From the NCBI GenBank assembly GCA_023213195.1, contig CP096135.1, positions 186,001 to 250,000 on the forward strand: DNA of 64,000 nucleotides. Reading direction: 5' to 3'. The notes under the pieces are model-generated. The model did no database searches, was not told the DNA's origin, and saw only the letters and a list, made by a program, of their open reading frames with translations. Source of the stretch: Sphingobacteriales bacterium JAD_PAG50586_3. GTDB taxonomy: Bacteria > Bacteroidota > Bacteroidia > CAMBQF01. Positions 52,872-61,823 of this stretch are shown here, piece by piece. The position numbers were made by a program, and so were the translations under genes. Every line of letters starts with the position of its first letter. Positions within the stretch are counted from its first letter, which is position 1.

Positions 52872-53015
52872 TAGTCCACGCCCGGCGCGAACACAAGATT
52901 TTGCATGGCAATTAGTGCGGTTAGGCATGTGCGAGAGCAAAATCGAAGTGTTTTTGGGCGTGGTGTCTTTTCTTTGGTTCGTTTCTTTGGACAAGCAAAG
53001 AAATGAACAGAAAAG
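52872..53015 (+). repeat. Second-type structured element related to the dispersed ~200-bp element
   Basis: Outer stem CCACGCCC (52876-52883) / GGGCGTGG (52956-52963), inner stem GATTTTGC (52897-52904) / GCAAAATC (52937-52944) and terminal hairpin TTTCTTTG (52982-52989) / CAAAGAAA (52996-53003). The 3' module resembles the TTTTCTTTG..GTTTCTTTTG..CAAAAGAAATGAA end of copies A-D. It lies in the ~490-base gap after copA, which holds no gene. Confidence 0.65.
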
Positions 53016-53167
53016 TATATCATGCTTTAACTGTGAATTCATTCGTACCAAAAAGAACAATTAGAACACGAATAAATGAACGCCGTCGGCAGACTTAAAC
53101 CAAAGTCTGATAAAAATTATTCTTTTATCATTCAAACAATTAATGCATAATTGCAAATTTACAGAAC

Positions 53168-53262
53168 ATTTCTTCAACCCGTACTGTTGTAATAGTACAG
53201 TTGGTTGATTACAATATGTAGAAATTAGACCGGTAGGCGTAACAGCCCCAAAGGTCTAAAAC
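53168..53262 (+). ncRNA. Candidate structured RNA (unidentified)
   Basis: Two stacked hairpins followed by a strong terminator. First: ATTTCT-CAACC (53168-53179) pairs with GGTTG..AGAAAT (53203-53225), with an inner CTGT/ACAG hairpin. Second: TTAGACC (53225-53231) pairs with GGTCTAA (53253-53259) around GTAGGCGTAACAGCCCC. No reading frame explains it. I do not recognise it as tmRNA, SRP RNA or RNase P; 6S or an unnamed sRNA are possibilities. Confidence 0.4.
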
Positions 53263-53294
53263 AGAAAGGCTACCCTCGGGTGGCCTTTCTTATT
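53263..53294 (+). terminator. Intrinsic terminator (12-bp stem)
   Basis: AGAAAGGCTACC (53263-53274), CTCG loop, GGTGGCCTTTCT (53279-53290) then TATTTAT. One T-G pair, otherwise fully matched. It ends the candidate RNA upstream. Confidence 0.82.
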
Positions 53295-53309
53295 TATCTT
53301 AGCGCCACC

Positions 53310-54595
53310 GTGCGCCGCATATTTACCCACATATCGCATTATTACGCTTTAGCCATAGTCTTTATGCTGGGGCTTATTGTGTTTTTACCCGATAGCGGCT
53401 ACGACAAATACTTTTGGGTTACTCTGGGCGCAATACATCAAAGAGTATGGCTTAACACAAGCCTACAACAACCCTGAGATTAACTACCACCCTGTAATAC
53501 TGTTTATCATTAAGGGCTTTACCCTCTTTGCAGACAATCCAAACTACACCAATATAAACTGGCTAAAAATACCTACGGCGGTATTCGATTGGGGCATAAT
53601 TTTTATCGCCCTTAAACTAATGCAACAGCACAAAGTAAACCAGCAATGGGGTTTGTTGTTAGCTTTTAATCCCGCCTTTTGGTACAATACCGTTATATGG
53701 GGGCAGTTTGATAGTATTTGGGTATTCTTTGTTTTACTGTCGTTTTACTTTGCCGAAAAGAAAAATTTCTCATGGTCTACCATAGCATTTGTATTAGCGC
53801 TAAACACCAAGCTTTTCGCATTGATATTTCTACCGTTTTTAATTTTAACATGGACTAAAAACCGCTACTCTACAATCAAACAAAACGTACTATATCTAAG
53901 CATTGCAGCAGCTTTACAGGTTTTACTAATCGCCCCTTTCCTATACGCTACCCGATATACGCTATACGCTATTGTACAACGCTCTACAGAATATTACAAC
54001 TCCGTATCACGCAATGCGTATAATATTTGGTACTACTTTTTTGATAACCCTGTAGCAACCAATGATGGGCCATATCTTATCCCAACAATAATCATGTTCT
54101 TATTGGCATATTCCGCCATATTATTTTACATTTTCATAAAGCCCTCACCCCTTCGGGGGAGGGTTTGGGAGGGGGCAGCCCTTATTTCCCTAATCTTCTT
54201 CCTGTTCCTAACCCGCATGCACGAGCGCTACGCCCACGCTGCATTGGTGTTTAGCTTCATCGCTTTCAGCCTCACCCCCAGCCCCCTCTCCAAAAGAGAG
54301 GGGGAGCAAATAAAGTCCCTCTCTCCTTCGGGGAGAGGGATTTAGAGGGTGAGGTAACCCCCTCCCCTTTAAGGGGGAGGGCCGGGGTGGGGGTATATTT
54401 GCTTATCAGCACCGCATACCTCCTAAACCTGGAAGCCGTAATGCAAATGCTCAACAAGTCGTTAGGGTGGGCAATAGATTACAATAGCATAATCTTTAAC
54501 CCAAAACTAATTGCAACTTTGTACGTTATTGCATTGGTAATATTGGTTATTAGTACCTTTACACCACAAAAAAACTCTCCGGAAAGAGCATAAAT
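53310..54595 (+). CDS. Membrane glycosyltransferase-like protein (mannosyltransferase/GT87-like) with four in-frame palindromic inserts (two frameshifts)
   Basis: Multi-spanning membrane protein with features of GT-C mannosyltransferases (WAQYIKEYGLTQAYNNPE, NTKLFALIFLPFL, FLTRMHERYAHAA). I start at GTG 53310 (RRIFTHISHYYALAIVF). The frame breaks near 53421-53423 (ACTCTGG; ACCTGG restores WAQYIKE) and at the G3 before ATTTAG near 54339-54341. One more G there keeps the frame open through the repeats 54268-54391 into VYLLISTAYLLNLEAVMQ and on to the stop at 54591-54593. Inserts are read as KPSPLRGRVWEG, LTPSPLSKREGE, SLSPSGRGDLEGE and TPSPLRGRAGVG. About 428 residues corrected. Substrate unknown. 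Confidence 0.7.
54145..54178. repeat. Palindromic element inside the GT-C-like gene (first)
   Basis: CCCTCACCCCTTCGGGGGAGGG with GTTTGGGAGGGGGC tail, in frame and between two membrane segments. Confidence 0.7.
54268..54391. repeat. Three adjacent palindromic elements inside the GT-C-like gene
   Basis: 54268-54309 (CCCCCTCTC-caaaa-GAGAGGGGG, minus-like orientation), 54319-54357 (CCCTCTCTCC-ttc-GGGGAGAGGG with tail GAGGGTGAGG) and 54357-54391 (CCCCCTCCCC-ttta-AGGGGGAGGG). All three belong to the intergenic families yet lie in coding sequence. Confidence 0.7.
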
Positions 54596-56557
54596 ATGAA
54601 TTTATATTGCAACAGCTTAACGCATTACTCGCGCTACGTTACCCGCGAGGTTAACATTGGTGGTTTACTTATGGGCGGCAACAACCCTATTAGGGTGCAG
54701 TCTATGACTACCACCGACACCCTTGATACTATTGCCACCGTGGCCCAGGCTGTGCGTATGATTGAGGCCGGCTGCGAGTTGGTGCGTATAACTGCCCCCA
54801 GCATGAAGGAGGCACAAAATCTGGAGAATATTAAAAACGAACTGCGCAACCGTGGGTATAACACACCTATAGTTGCCGATATACATTTTACCCCAAACGC
54901 TGCTGAAATTGCCGCACGCATAGTAGAAAAAGTGCGCATAAACCCCGGCAATTTTGCCGATAAAAAGAAGTTTGAGCACATTGAGTATACCGATGTTGCG
55001 TATGATGATGAGTTGGCCCGCATCCGCGAGCGTTTTACCCCGTTGGTAAAAATTTGCAAAGAGTATGGCACCGCCTTGCGCATAGGCACTAACCACGGCT
55101 CATTAAGCGACCGTATCCTTTCCCGCTACGGCGATACCCCACTGGGCATGGTAGAAAGCGCCATGGAGTTTTTACGCATTTGCGAAGACGAAAACTACCA
55201 CAACCTGGTACTTTCTATGAAAGCCAGCAATGCCCTTGTGGTGGTAGAAGCATACCGCCTATTGGTGGCTACCATGCAGCAAAACAACATGAACTATCCG
55301 CTGCATTTGGGTGTTACCGAAGCAGGCGATGGCGAAGATGGCCGCATAAAATCGGCTGTGGGTATTGGCACGTTGTTAGAAGATGGCTTGGGCGATACCA
55401 TTCGCGTATCGTTAACCGAAGACCCAGAGTTTGAAATACCCGTTGCTAAGGCTTTAGTAGAGCGCTACTCAAACCGCCAAGCCTATCAGCAACCTATTGC
55501 ACCTATACAAGAGAGCATTAAACTGTCTTACAACCCTTACGAGCACGAACGCCGTGCAACTAACGAGGTATATAACATTGGCAACCACAATGTACCCCGC
55601 GTAGTGGCTGATTTTAGCGCTTCGCCCATAACATCGCCCGCTAAATTATTCAGCGTTGGGTATAACTACTCCATCCCTTTAGATAAGTGGAACCTTACCG
55701 ATATGGCCTGCGACTATATCTACTTAGGTAAGCACAGTATTGATTTTGCCATACCCGGCACCTTAGGCATTATTCAAGATGCTGATGTGTGGGATGCAAA
55801 TGTTCCTAACTCTTATCCTTTATACGATTCGCACCTTCATCCTGAACTTGTTTCAGGACCCGCAAAACAATCGTCAATAAAATTCCTAAAACACAATGCG
55901 GCAGGGCTTTCTGATGAGTTATTCGATTTACTAAAGAACGACCCAACCATTGTTGTTATACTTAAAACCAATAACGAACATGGCCTTGCCGAACAGCGCC
56001 GCTTTTTTATAGAGCTTGGCCTGCGCGGCATTAAAAACCCCGTTATTATAAAACGGAATTACAACACCCTTACCATAGACCACCTAACCCTTTATTCTGC
56101 TACCGATTTGGGTGGTTTACTAGTTGATGGCTTTGGCGATGGTATATGGATTAGCGTAAATTCTGAAGACGAAGTAGCGCCTAAAGTAATAAATCAACTT
56201 GGTTTTGGAATACTGCAAGCCACCCGCACCCGCATATCTAAAACAGAATACATTTCGTGCCCATCGTGCGGACGGACGCTGTTCGATTTGCAGGAAACCA
56301 CCGCCAAAATACGCAACCGCACATCGCACCTTAAAGGGGTTAAAATTGGCATTATGGGCTGTATAGTAAACGGCCCCGGCGAAATGGCCGATGCCGATTT
56401 TGGCTACGTAGGCACCGGTGTAGACAAAATTACCCTATACCGCGGCAAAGAGGTTGTAAAACGCAACCTACACCCCAACATTGCGGTTGATGAGCTTATA
56501 CAGCTTATTAAAGACCACGGCATGTGGGTAGAAGAAAAAGCTGAGTTGGATAATTAA
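54596..56557 (+). CDS. ispG: (E)-4-hydroxy-3-methylbut-2-enyl-diphosphate synthase, long Bacteroidota form, with a palindromic insert
   Basis: Iron-sulfur enzyme of the MEP isoprenoid pathway (MEcPP to HMBPP). Long two-domain form (653 residues). N-terminal TIM-barrel part starts GGLLMGGNNPIRVQSMTTTDT. The C-terminal [4Fe-4S] domain has CPSCGR (Cys555, Cys558) and GCIVNGPGE (Cys589), and the ligand Glu follows. Between them, around residues 412-424, the sequence YDSHLHPELVSGPAKQ is read from a REP-like hairpin at 55834-55862, an insertion relative to the expected protein. Start ATG 54596, three bases after the upstream stop region, so co-transcription is possible. Confidence 0.92.
   Translation: MNLYCNSLTHYSRYVTREVNIGGLLMGGNNPIRVQSMTTTDTLDTIATVAQAVRMIEAGCELVRITAPSMKEAQNLENIKNELRNRGYNTPIVADIHFTPNAAEIAARIVEKVRINPGNFADKKKFEHIEYTDVAYDDELARIRERFTPLVKICKEYGTALRIGTNHGSLSDRILSRYGDTPLGMVESAMEFLRICEDENYHNLVLSMKASNALVVVEAYRLLVATMQQNNMNYPLHLGVTEAGDGEDGRIKSAVGIGTLLEDGLGDTIRVSLTEDPEFEIPVAKALVERYSNRQAYQQPIAPIQESIKLSYNPYEHERRATNEVYNIGNHNVPRVVADFSASPITSPAKLFSVGYNYSIPLDKWNLTDMACDYIYLGKHSIDFAIPGTLGIIQDADVWDANVPNSYPLYDSHLHPELVSGPAKQSSIKFLKHNAAGLSDELFDLLKNDPTIVVILKTNNEHGLAEQRRFFIELGLRGIKNPVIIKRNYNTLTIDHLTLYSATDLGGLLVDGFGDGIWISVNSEDEVAPKVINQLGFGILQATRTRISKTEYISCPSCGRTLFDLQETTAKIRNRTSHLKGVKIGIMGCIVNGPGEMADADFGYVGTGVDKITLYRGKEVVKRNLHPNIAVDELIQLIKDHGMWVEEKAELDN
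55834..55862. repeat. REP-like hairpin inside ispG
   Basis: TCATCCTGAACTTG-tttCAGGA type stem, the same style as the GATCCCGAA/TTCGGGAT hairpin at 5614-5637. Translated in frame as HPELVSGP. Confidence 0.6.
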
Positions 56558-56596
56558 TCAACCTTCCGCTTTAACGCACCAAACCCAATTTTATTT

Positions 56597-56806
56597 GGCG
56601 TAAGCAACACCGGCATAGCGTTTTGAAACGGGGTACCCACAGAGAAAGTGAGCGGCTAAAATCGGCACTGTTTGAGTCCGCAGGACGAGTTTTGCCGATT
56701 TTAGCGAACGCCCTCGCAGTGGGTCGTTGAAAAATGCAGCCGGGAGCTTTCTTTGCGGTCCTGTCCCGTGCTTGATACGGGATTCTTTTGCGGTAAAAGA
56801 AACCAA
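56597..56806 (+). repeat. Dispersed structured element, copy D, with a nested REP hairpin
   Basis: Inner stem AAAATCGG (56658-56665) / CCGATTTT (56695-56702), apical loop TCCGCAGGAC (differs from copies B/C and A). The terminal module is interrupted by about 20 bases containing TCCCGTGCTTGATACGGGA (about 56758-56784), a REP-type hairpin nested in the element. It fills most of the 429-base gap 56558-56986; no gene is seen in the rest. Confidence 0.8.
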
Positions 56807-56986
56807 GTTCATTCACACACTTAAAAAACAATTAAAAGTGGATAAAGTAAGTGCGGTCTGCATAAGACAAAAAACAATTAACTGAATAAAGTAAGTGCCC
56901 GACTATCGGCGAAAATATGATAGAAAAATTTGTACTTACAATGGGCCATTCCCAACCATTTCTCCCCAGTTTGTGTTATTGCAATA

Positions 56987-57205
56987 ATGCAGGCAGAAAA
57001 CACAGATAAAGAACGCGTAAGCAAAGCCATTAATGGCCTGTCTACTGGCATTGTGTTTTTGTTGCTTGTTATTTTTGGGTTGATAATCTATATCCTCTAT
57101 TTCTCAAAACCGTCTGTTGAAGATAAAGCGCAAATAATTGATTCTGCCAAGGCAAATAATACCGTAGTTATTGATACTTTAGCTGATACTACCAGCACAA
57201 AATGA
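56987..57205 (+). CDS. Small single-span membrane protein (72 aa)
   Basis: ATG 56987 (MQAENTDKERVSKAINGLS), then one hydrophobic helix (IVFLLLVIFGLIIYILYF, about 26-43) and a polar C-terminal tail. Its stop overlaps the start of the next gene by four bases, so the two are translationally coupled. An N-terminal extension in frame from 56930 looks spurious. Function unknown. Confidence 0.65.
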   Translation: MQAENTDKERVSKAINGLSTGIVFLLLVIFGLIIYILYFSKPSVEDKAQIIDSAKANNTVVIDTLADTTSTK

Positions 57206-57600
57206 AGCTTTTCTCAGCCAAAAACACGGCTTACATATTTCATGGATTAACCATTATTTATGCCTTGCTAACTGCATATAGCTTTATATCTGGCGATGAA
57301 AGCGCATTAGATATTAATACACAAGACACCTATTATGTAATTGCATCGGCACACGTGTATTTGCTGTTGTTTATCTTTCACATTATGCTGGCCATTATTT
57401 ATACCTACGTAAAACCCAAAATTAACTTCTTCAACCTCATCCACGGTTTGGGTTCTGTATTAATTATGGCAGTATATTTTGGCGGCGGCATAGCCCAAGA
57501 TGCCTACATAGTTATTGGCCTATTTTATCTTTTTGCCACATTTTGTTTCCTAATTAATGTAACTTACACGCTTTTAAGTATTTTGATTAAACCTAAGTAA
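57202..57600 (+). CDS. Small polytopic membrane protein with a cytochrome-oxidase-like motif (132 aa)
   Basis: Four hydrophobic segments (about 9-29, 44-66, 74-95, 104-126). The second carries DINTQDTYYVIASAHVYLLL, which resembles the DTYYVxAHxH stretch around the proton channel/active-site helix of cytochrome c oxidase subunit I; the haem ligand pattern is incomplete. Coupled to the small single-span gene upstream. Homologues with the same motif are known to me as uncharacterised membrane proteins. No enzymatic role is claimed. Confidence 0.6.
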   Translation: MKLFSAKNTAYIFHGLTIIYALLTAYSFISGDESALDINTQDTYYVIASAHVYLLLFIFHIMLAIIYTYVKPKINFFNLIHGLGSVLIMAVYFGGGIAQDAYIVIGLFYLFATFCFLINVTYTLLSILIKPK

Positions 57601-57611
57601 ACGGAAAAGCA

Positions 57612-60600
57612 ATGTTTTACTACTACAATTTTACCTCATCGGCACGTGCTATAGTTGCCGCTGTTGCTATATTATTTTGCCTAAGTGCCAGTGCCCAAAC
57701 CTTTCAAAAAACATACGGCGGCTCGTCTGAGGAGTATGTATACTCTGTAGAGCAGTTAAGCGATGGTGGCTACATTATGTGTGGCCGCAGCATTACCGGC
57801 ACCATCAACAGCAGTTGGGATAGCCAGGTAATTCGCCTAAACGCCAGTGGCGATACCCTATGGACAAAAAACTATGGCAATGTTGGGTACGATGAGTTAC
57901 AATCAGTTAAACCTACAGCCGACGGTGGTTTTATTTTAACCGGCCAAACCGATGTGGTTGATTTTGCTGGCGATGTGCATTTGCTTAAGCTAAACTCAAA
58001 CGGTACTGTTGCATGGTCTAAAGCCTATGGCGCTGCAGGCACTGCCGATTTTGGCTATGCGGTGCGCCAAACTACTGATGGCGGATATATTATTGCAGGC
58101 CTTACAGCCAGTATTGGCGCAGGGGCGCGAGATGTTTTACTTATCAAAACAGATGCAACAGGCAACGTTACATGGTCTAAATCTTTTGGTGGCGCTTCAG
58201 ATGATGAAGCACGTTCTGTAGAGCAAACTTCTGATGGGGGGTATATTGTTGGGGGTATACATTAAGCAACGGCTCAGGCGCGCAGGCTTATGTTATTAAG
58301 GTAAACTCAACCGGGGCTGCATCGTGGAACAAAACCTTTGGTGGCAGCAATACAGAGGTTGCTTACTCTGTAAAAGAACTAACCGATGGCAGTATTATGG
58401 TGGCAGGTTACACCGACTCTTACGGGGCAGGCAACTTCGATTTTTTATTGATGAAACTAACTTCTACCGGTACTACCACATGGAGCAAAACATACGGCGG
58501 CACTAACGAAGACCGCGCACTAAGCTTACAGGTAACCAGCGATAATGGCTTTATTTTGGGTGGAAAAACCCTTAGTTACGGCGGTGGCAACAGCGATTAT
58601 TTTCTGGTTAAAACTGATGCAAGCGGAACTCTTTCATGGGCTAAGGCCTATGGCGGCACTGCATTAGACCAAGCATATAGCGTAGTACAAACAACCGATG
58701 GTGGCTATGCCCTTACAGGTTATGCCAACAGCTACGGTGCAGGCTCTAAAGACGGATATTTAATTAAGACCGATGCTAACGGCGTTAGTGGCTGTAGCGA
58801 GGTTGCTGCTACCCCTACTACCAATAGCCCTAGTGTTACTGCAAGCTCAGCAATAACTACAAACAATGGTGTAAGTGTAGTTACACCTACCACGGCTGTG
58901 CGTAAAACAACCATGTCGGTAGGTACACAATGCTTTACAGCAGGCAATACTGTTTGCCCGGTAAATGCCGCCTTTACATCCAGCGCTACTACCATTTGCC
59001 AGGGTGCAACAGTTACATTTACCAACACTACTACCGGTGGCGCTATAGGCCAAGGTTGGTATGAAAACAATACATTATTTTCAACCTTAACTAGCACCCA
59101 ACGTACGTTTAACAACCAAGGTTCTTTTACCATACAATTAATTGCCACCAATGGCACCTGTCAGGATACTGCCACGGCAACTATCACAGTAAACCCTTCG
59201 GTAACACCAGCGGTTAGCATTACATCAAACCCGCCAAGCCCTATTTGTGCAGGTACTTCGGTAACATTTACGGCAACACCGGTTAATGGTGGCACTCCAA
59301 CATACCAATGGTACAATGGTGCTAACTTAATACCCAATGTTAGCGGCGCTACCTATACCACAACAGGTTTAACCAACGGTGCAGCTATATCTGTAGTTAT
59401 GACATCTACCGCCGCTTGTGCAAGCCCTGCTACTGCCACATCAAATACTATCACTTACACCGTAAACCCTTCGGTTACACCAGCGGTTAGTATTACATCA
59501 AACCCGCCAAGCCCTATTTGTGCAGGCACTTCGGTAACGTTCACGGCAACTCCGGTTAACGGTGGCACCCCAACATACCAATGGTATAATGGGGCTAATT
59601 TAATACCCAATGTTAGCGGCGCTACCTATACTACAACAGGCTTAACCAATGGTGCAGCTATATCAGTAGTTATGACATCTACTGCATCCTGTGCAAGCCC
59701 TGCAACCCCTACATCAAATACTATCACTTACACCGTAAACCCTTCGGTTACACCAGCGGTTAGCATTACATCAAACCCGCCAAGCCCTATTTGTGCAGGC
59801 ACTTCGGTAACATTTACGGCAACACCGGTTAATGGTGGCACTCCAACATACCAATGGTACAATGGCGTTACTTTAATACCCAATGTTAGCGGTGCTACCT
59901 ATACTACAACAGGCTTAACCAATGGTGCAGCTATATCAGTAGTTATGACATCTACTGCATCCTGTGCAAGCCCTGCTACTGCCACATCAAATACAATTAC
60001 TTACAATGTGCTTAATGCGCCTGTGGCATCCTTTACAACAAGTGCTAATACTATTTGTGCGGGGGCAACCGTAACATTTACCAATACCACCACCGGTGCT
60101 ATTGGTCAGACTTGGGACGAAAACAATGTACTCTTCTCTACTGCGGCTAGTCCAACACGTACGTTTAACACAGCAGGCTCTTATCAAATACTGTTAACGT
60201 CTACTAATGGCACCTGCCAGGATACGGCTACTACGACTATAGTAGTTAACTCCATTGTTGCGCCCAGTGTAACAGTTTCATCACTACCACAAAGCCCTAT
60301 TTGTGCCGGTACCTGTGTAACATTTACTGCAACATCCGGCAACGGTGGCAATAACCCTGTCTATAGCTGGACAATCAACAATGCTCCCGTAGGTCAAAAT
60401 TCTGCAACCTATACAACCTGTACCTTGACTAATAACGATGTAGTAACTGTTACCCTAACTTCTGATGCTGCCTGTGCAAGCCCTGCTACTGCAACATCGA
60501 GCCCAGTAACATATACTGTTAACCCTATACCTGCGCAGCCAATTATTACTATCAATGGCGACTCGTTACAATCGAGCAGCGCAACAGGCAACCAATGGTT

Positions 60601-60985
60601 TTTAGTTAGCAATCCTAACGTACTTGGTACTAATCAAATATACACCCCAACACAAGATGGCTATTACTCTGTTTCGTTTACCGATGCTAATGGCTGTACC
60701 TCTCTATCAGACTCTGTATACTTTGATGTAACAAGCATTAATGAACAACTACAAAACACAGGCATCGCTATCTATCCTAACCCGGCTAATGATGTTATCA
60801 CCCTATCAACCAATAAACACCATGGTGCCACATACTCTTTGTTTGATGGCTTAGGCCGCGTTGTTTTAAGTGGTAATTTTACGGCTGAAAACACCAATAT
60901 TAATATTAGCGGCTTAGCCCCGGGTATGTATATACTTACCGTTAATGGCGATAATAGCCGCTCGTACAAAGTAATGAAGCAATAA
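57612..60985 (+). CDS. Large T9SS type A surface protein: propeller-like repeats plus Ig-like array (one frameshift)
   Basis: About 1124 residues corrected. Signal peptide (ending SASAQ). N-terminal half: about eight propeller-like repeats of 50-55 residues (pattern SDGGYIMCG..NASGDTLWTKNYG). Then Ig-like domains with Cys pairs, including three near-identical 91-residue units (SVTPAVSITSNPPSPICAG..TYTVNP), and a type A sorting domain (IAIYPNPANDVITLS, LAPGMYILTV). The frame breaks at G5 58251-58255; six G gives GGYIVGGYTLSNGSGAQ. Predicted exported via T9SS and anchored on the surface; adhesion or enzyme function unknown. Confidence 0.85.
59191..60009 (+). repeat. Intragenic tandem repeat, 3 x 273 bp
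   Basis: Units start at 59191, 59464 and 59737 and encode the three Ig-like domains of the surface protein. Differences between units are mostly at third codon positions, as expected for recently duplicated but selected domains. The arrangement is prone to unequal recombination and to assembly collapse. Confidence 0.8.
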
Positions 60986-60986
60986 A

Positions 60987-61772
60987 ATGAACCTTAATCT
61001 TCAACATAAAAACGCCCTTGTTTGCGGCTCTACACAAGGCATAGGCAAAGCAGCGGCAGTAGAATTGGCATTGCTTGGCGCCAACGTTACCCTACTGGCC
61101 CGTAACGAAGAAAGCCTGAAAGAAGCTGTAAAAGATTTAGATGTTACCCTTGGGCAACAACACAACTATTTAGTTGCTGATTTTGCTGATACTAATGCGT
61201 TAAAAGCCCTTGCAGAAAACAGCATTAGCAAAGGCAACTACCATATACTGGTAAACAACACCGGCGGGCCACCTGCAGGCTTGGCAAAAGATGCTAAGGT
61301 TGAAGAGTTTCTATCAGCTTTTAATAACCACCTTATAGCCAACCATATTATTACACAGGCTGTAATAGAGAGCATGAAAGCTGCAGTTTACGGGCGTATT
61401 ATCAATGTGATATCTACATCGGTAAAGCAACCCATACCCGGCCTTGGGGTATCAAATACTATACGCGCGGCGGTAGGCAACTGGGCTAAAACCCTGGCCG
61501 GCGAGCTTGGTCAATTTGGTATTACCGTAAACAACGTTTTGCCCGGCGCTACAGCTACCCAACGCCTGCACAACATCATCAGCAGCAATGCCACTAAAAA
61601 ACAGCAAAGCGAAGACGAAGTATCGGCCCACATGGTTGCCGAAATACCAATGAAACGCTTTGCCCAACCCGAAGAAATTGCCGCTGCTATTGCCTTTTTA
61701 GCATCGCCGGCAGCCGGCTATATCAACGGAATAAATGTGCCGGTTGATGGGGGAAGGACGGCTTGTTTGTAG
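60987..61772 (+). CDS. SDR-family oxidoreductase lacking the catalytic Tyr
   Basis: 261-residue Rossmann-fold protein: cofactor motif CGSTQGIG (13-20), NNTGG (90-94), TLLARN, and the C-terminal NVPVDGG motif. Where classical SDRs have Ser..YxxxK, this protein has ISTS (142-145) and GLGVSNTIR (154-160): the Ser region is kept but Tyr is replaced by Ser/Asn and Lys by Arg. That subfamily occurs in Bacteroidota; enzymatic activity is uncertain. The start ATG is two bases after the surface-protein stop. Confidence 0.82.
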   Translation: MNLNLQHKNALVCGSTQGIGKAAAVELALLGANVTLLARNEESLKEAVKDLDVTLGQQHNYLVADFADTNALKALAENSISKGNYHILVNNTGGPPAGLAKDAKVEEFLSAFNNHLIANHIITQAVIESMKAAVYGRIINVISTSVKQPIPGLGVSNTIRAAVGNWAKTLAGELGQFGITVNNVLPGATATQRLHNIISSNATKKQQSEDEVSAHMVAEIPMKRFAQPEEIAAAIAFLASPAAGYINGINVPVDGGRTACL

Positions 61773-61823
61773 CATGTTACTCAACTTTATAATATTAAGA
61801 GGTTCATTAAATTACATGCCGCC

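Noticed and set aside
57202..57600. Cytochrome c oxidase subunit
   Set aside because: Only a short motif resembles subunit I; the protein is too small and lacks the haem and copper ligands.
1435..58255. Widespread pseudogenes
   Set aside because: Every break is a single-base change with both sides well conserved, mostly at homopolymers; decay would also show substitutions and stop codons.
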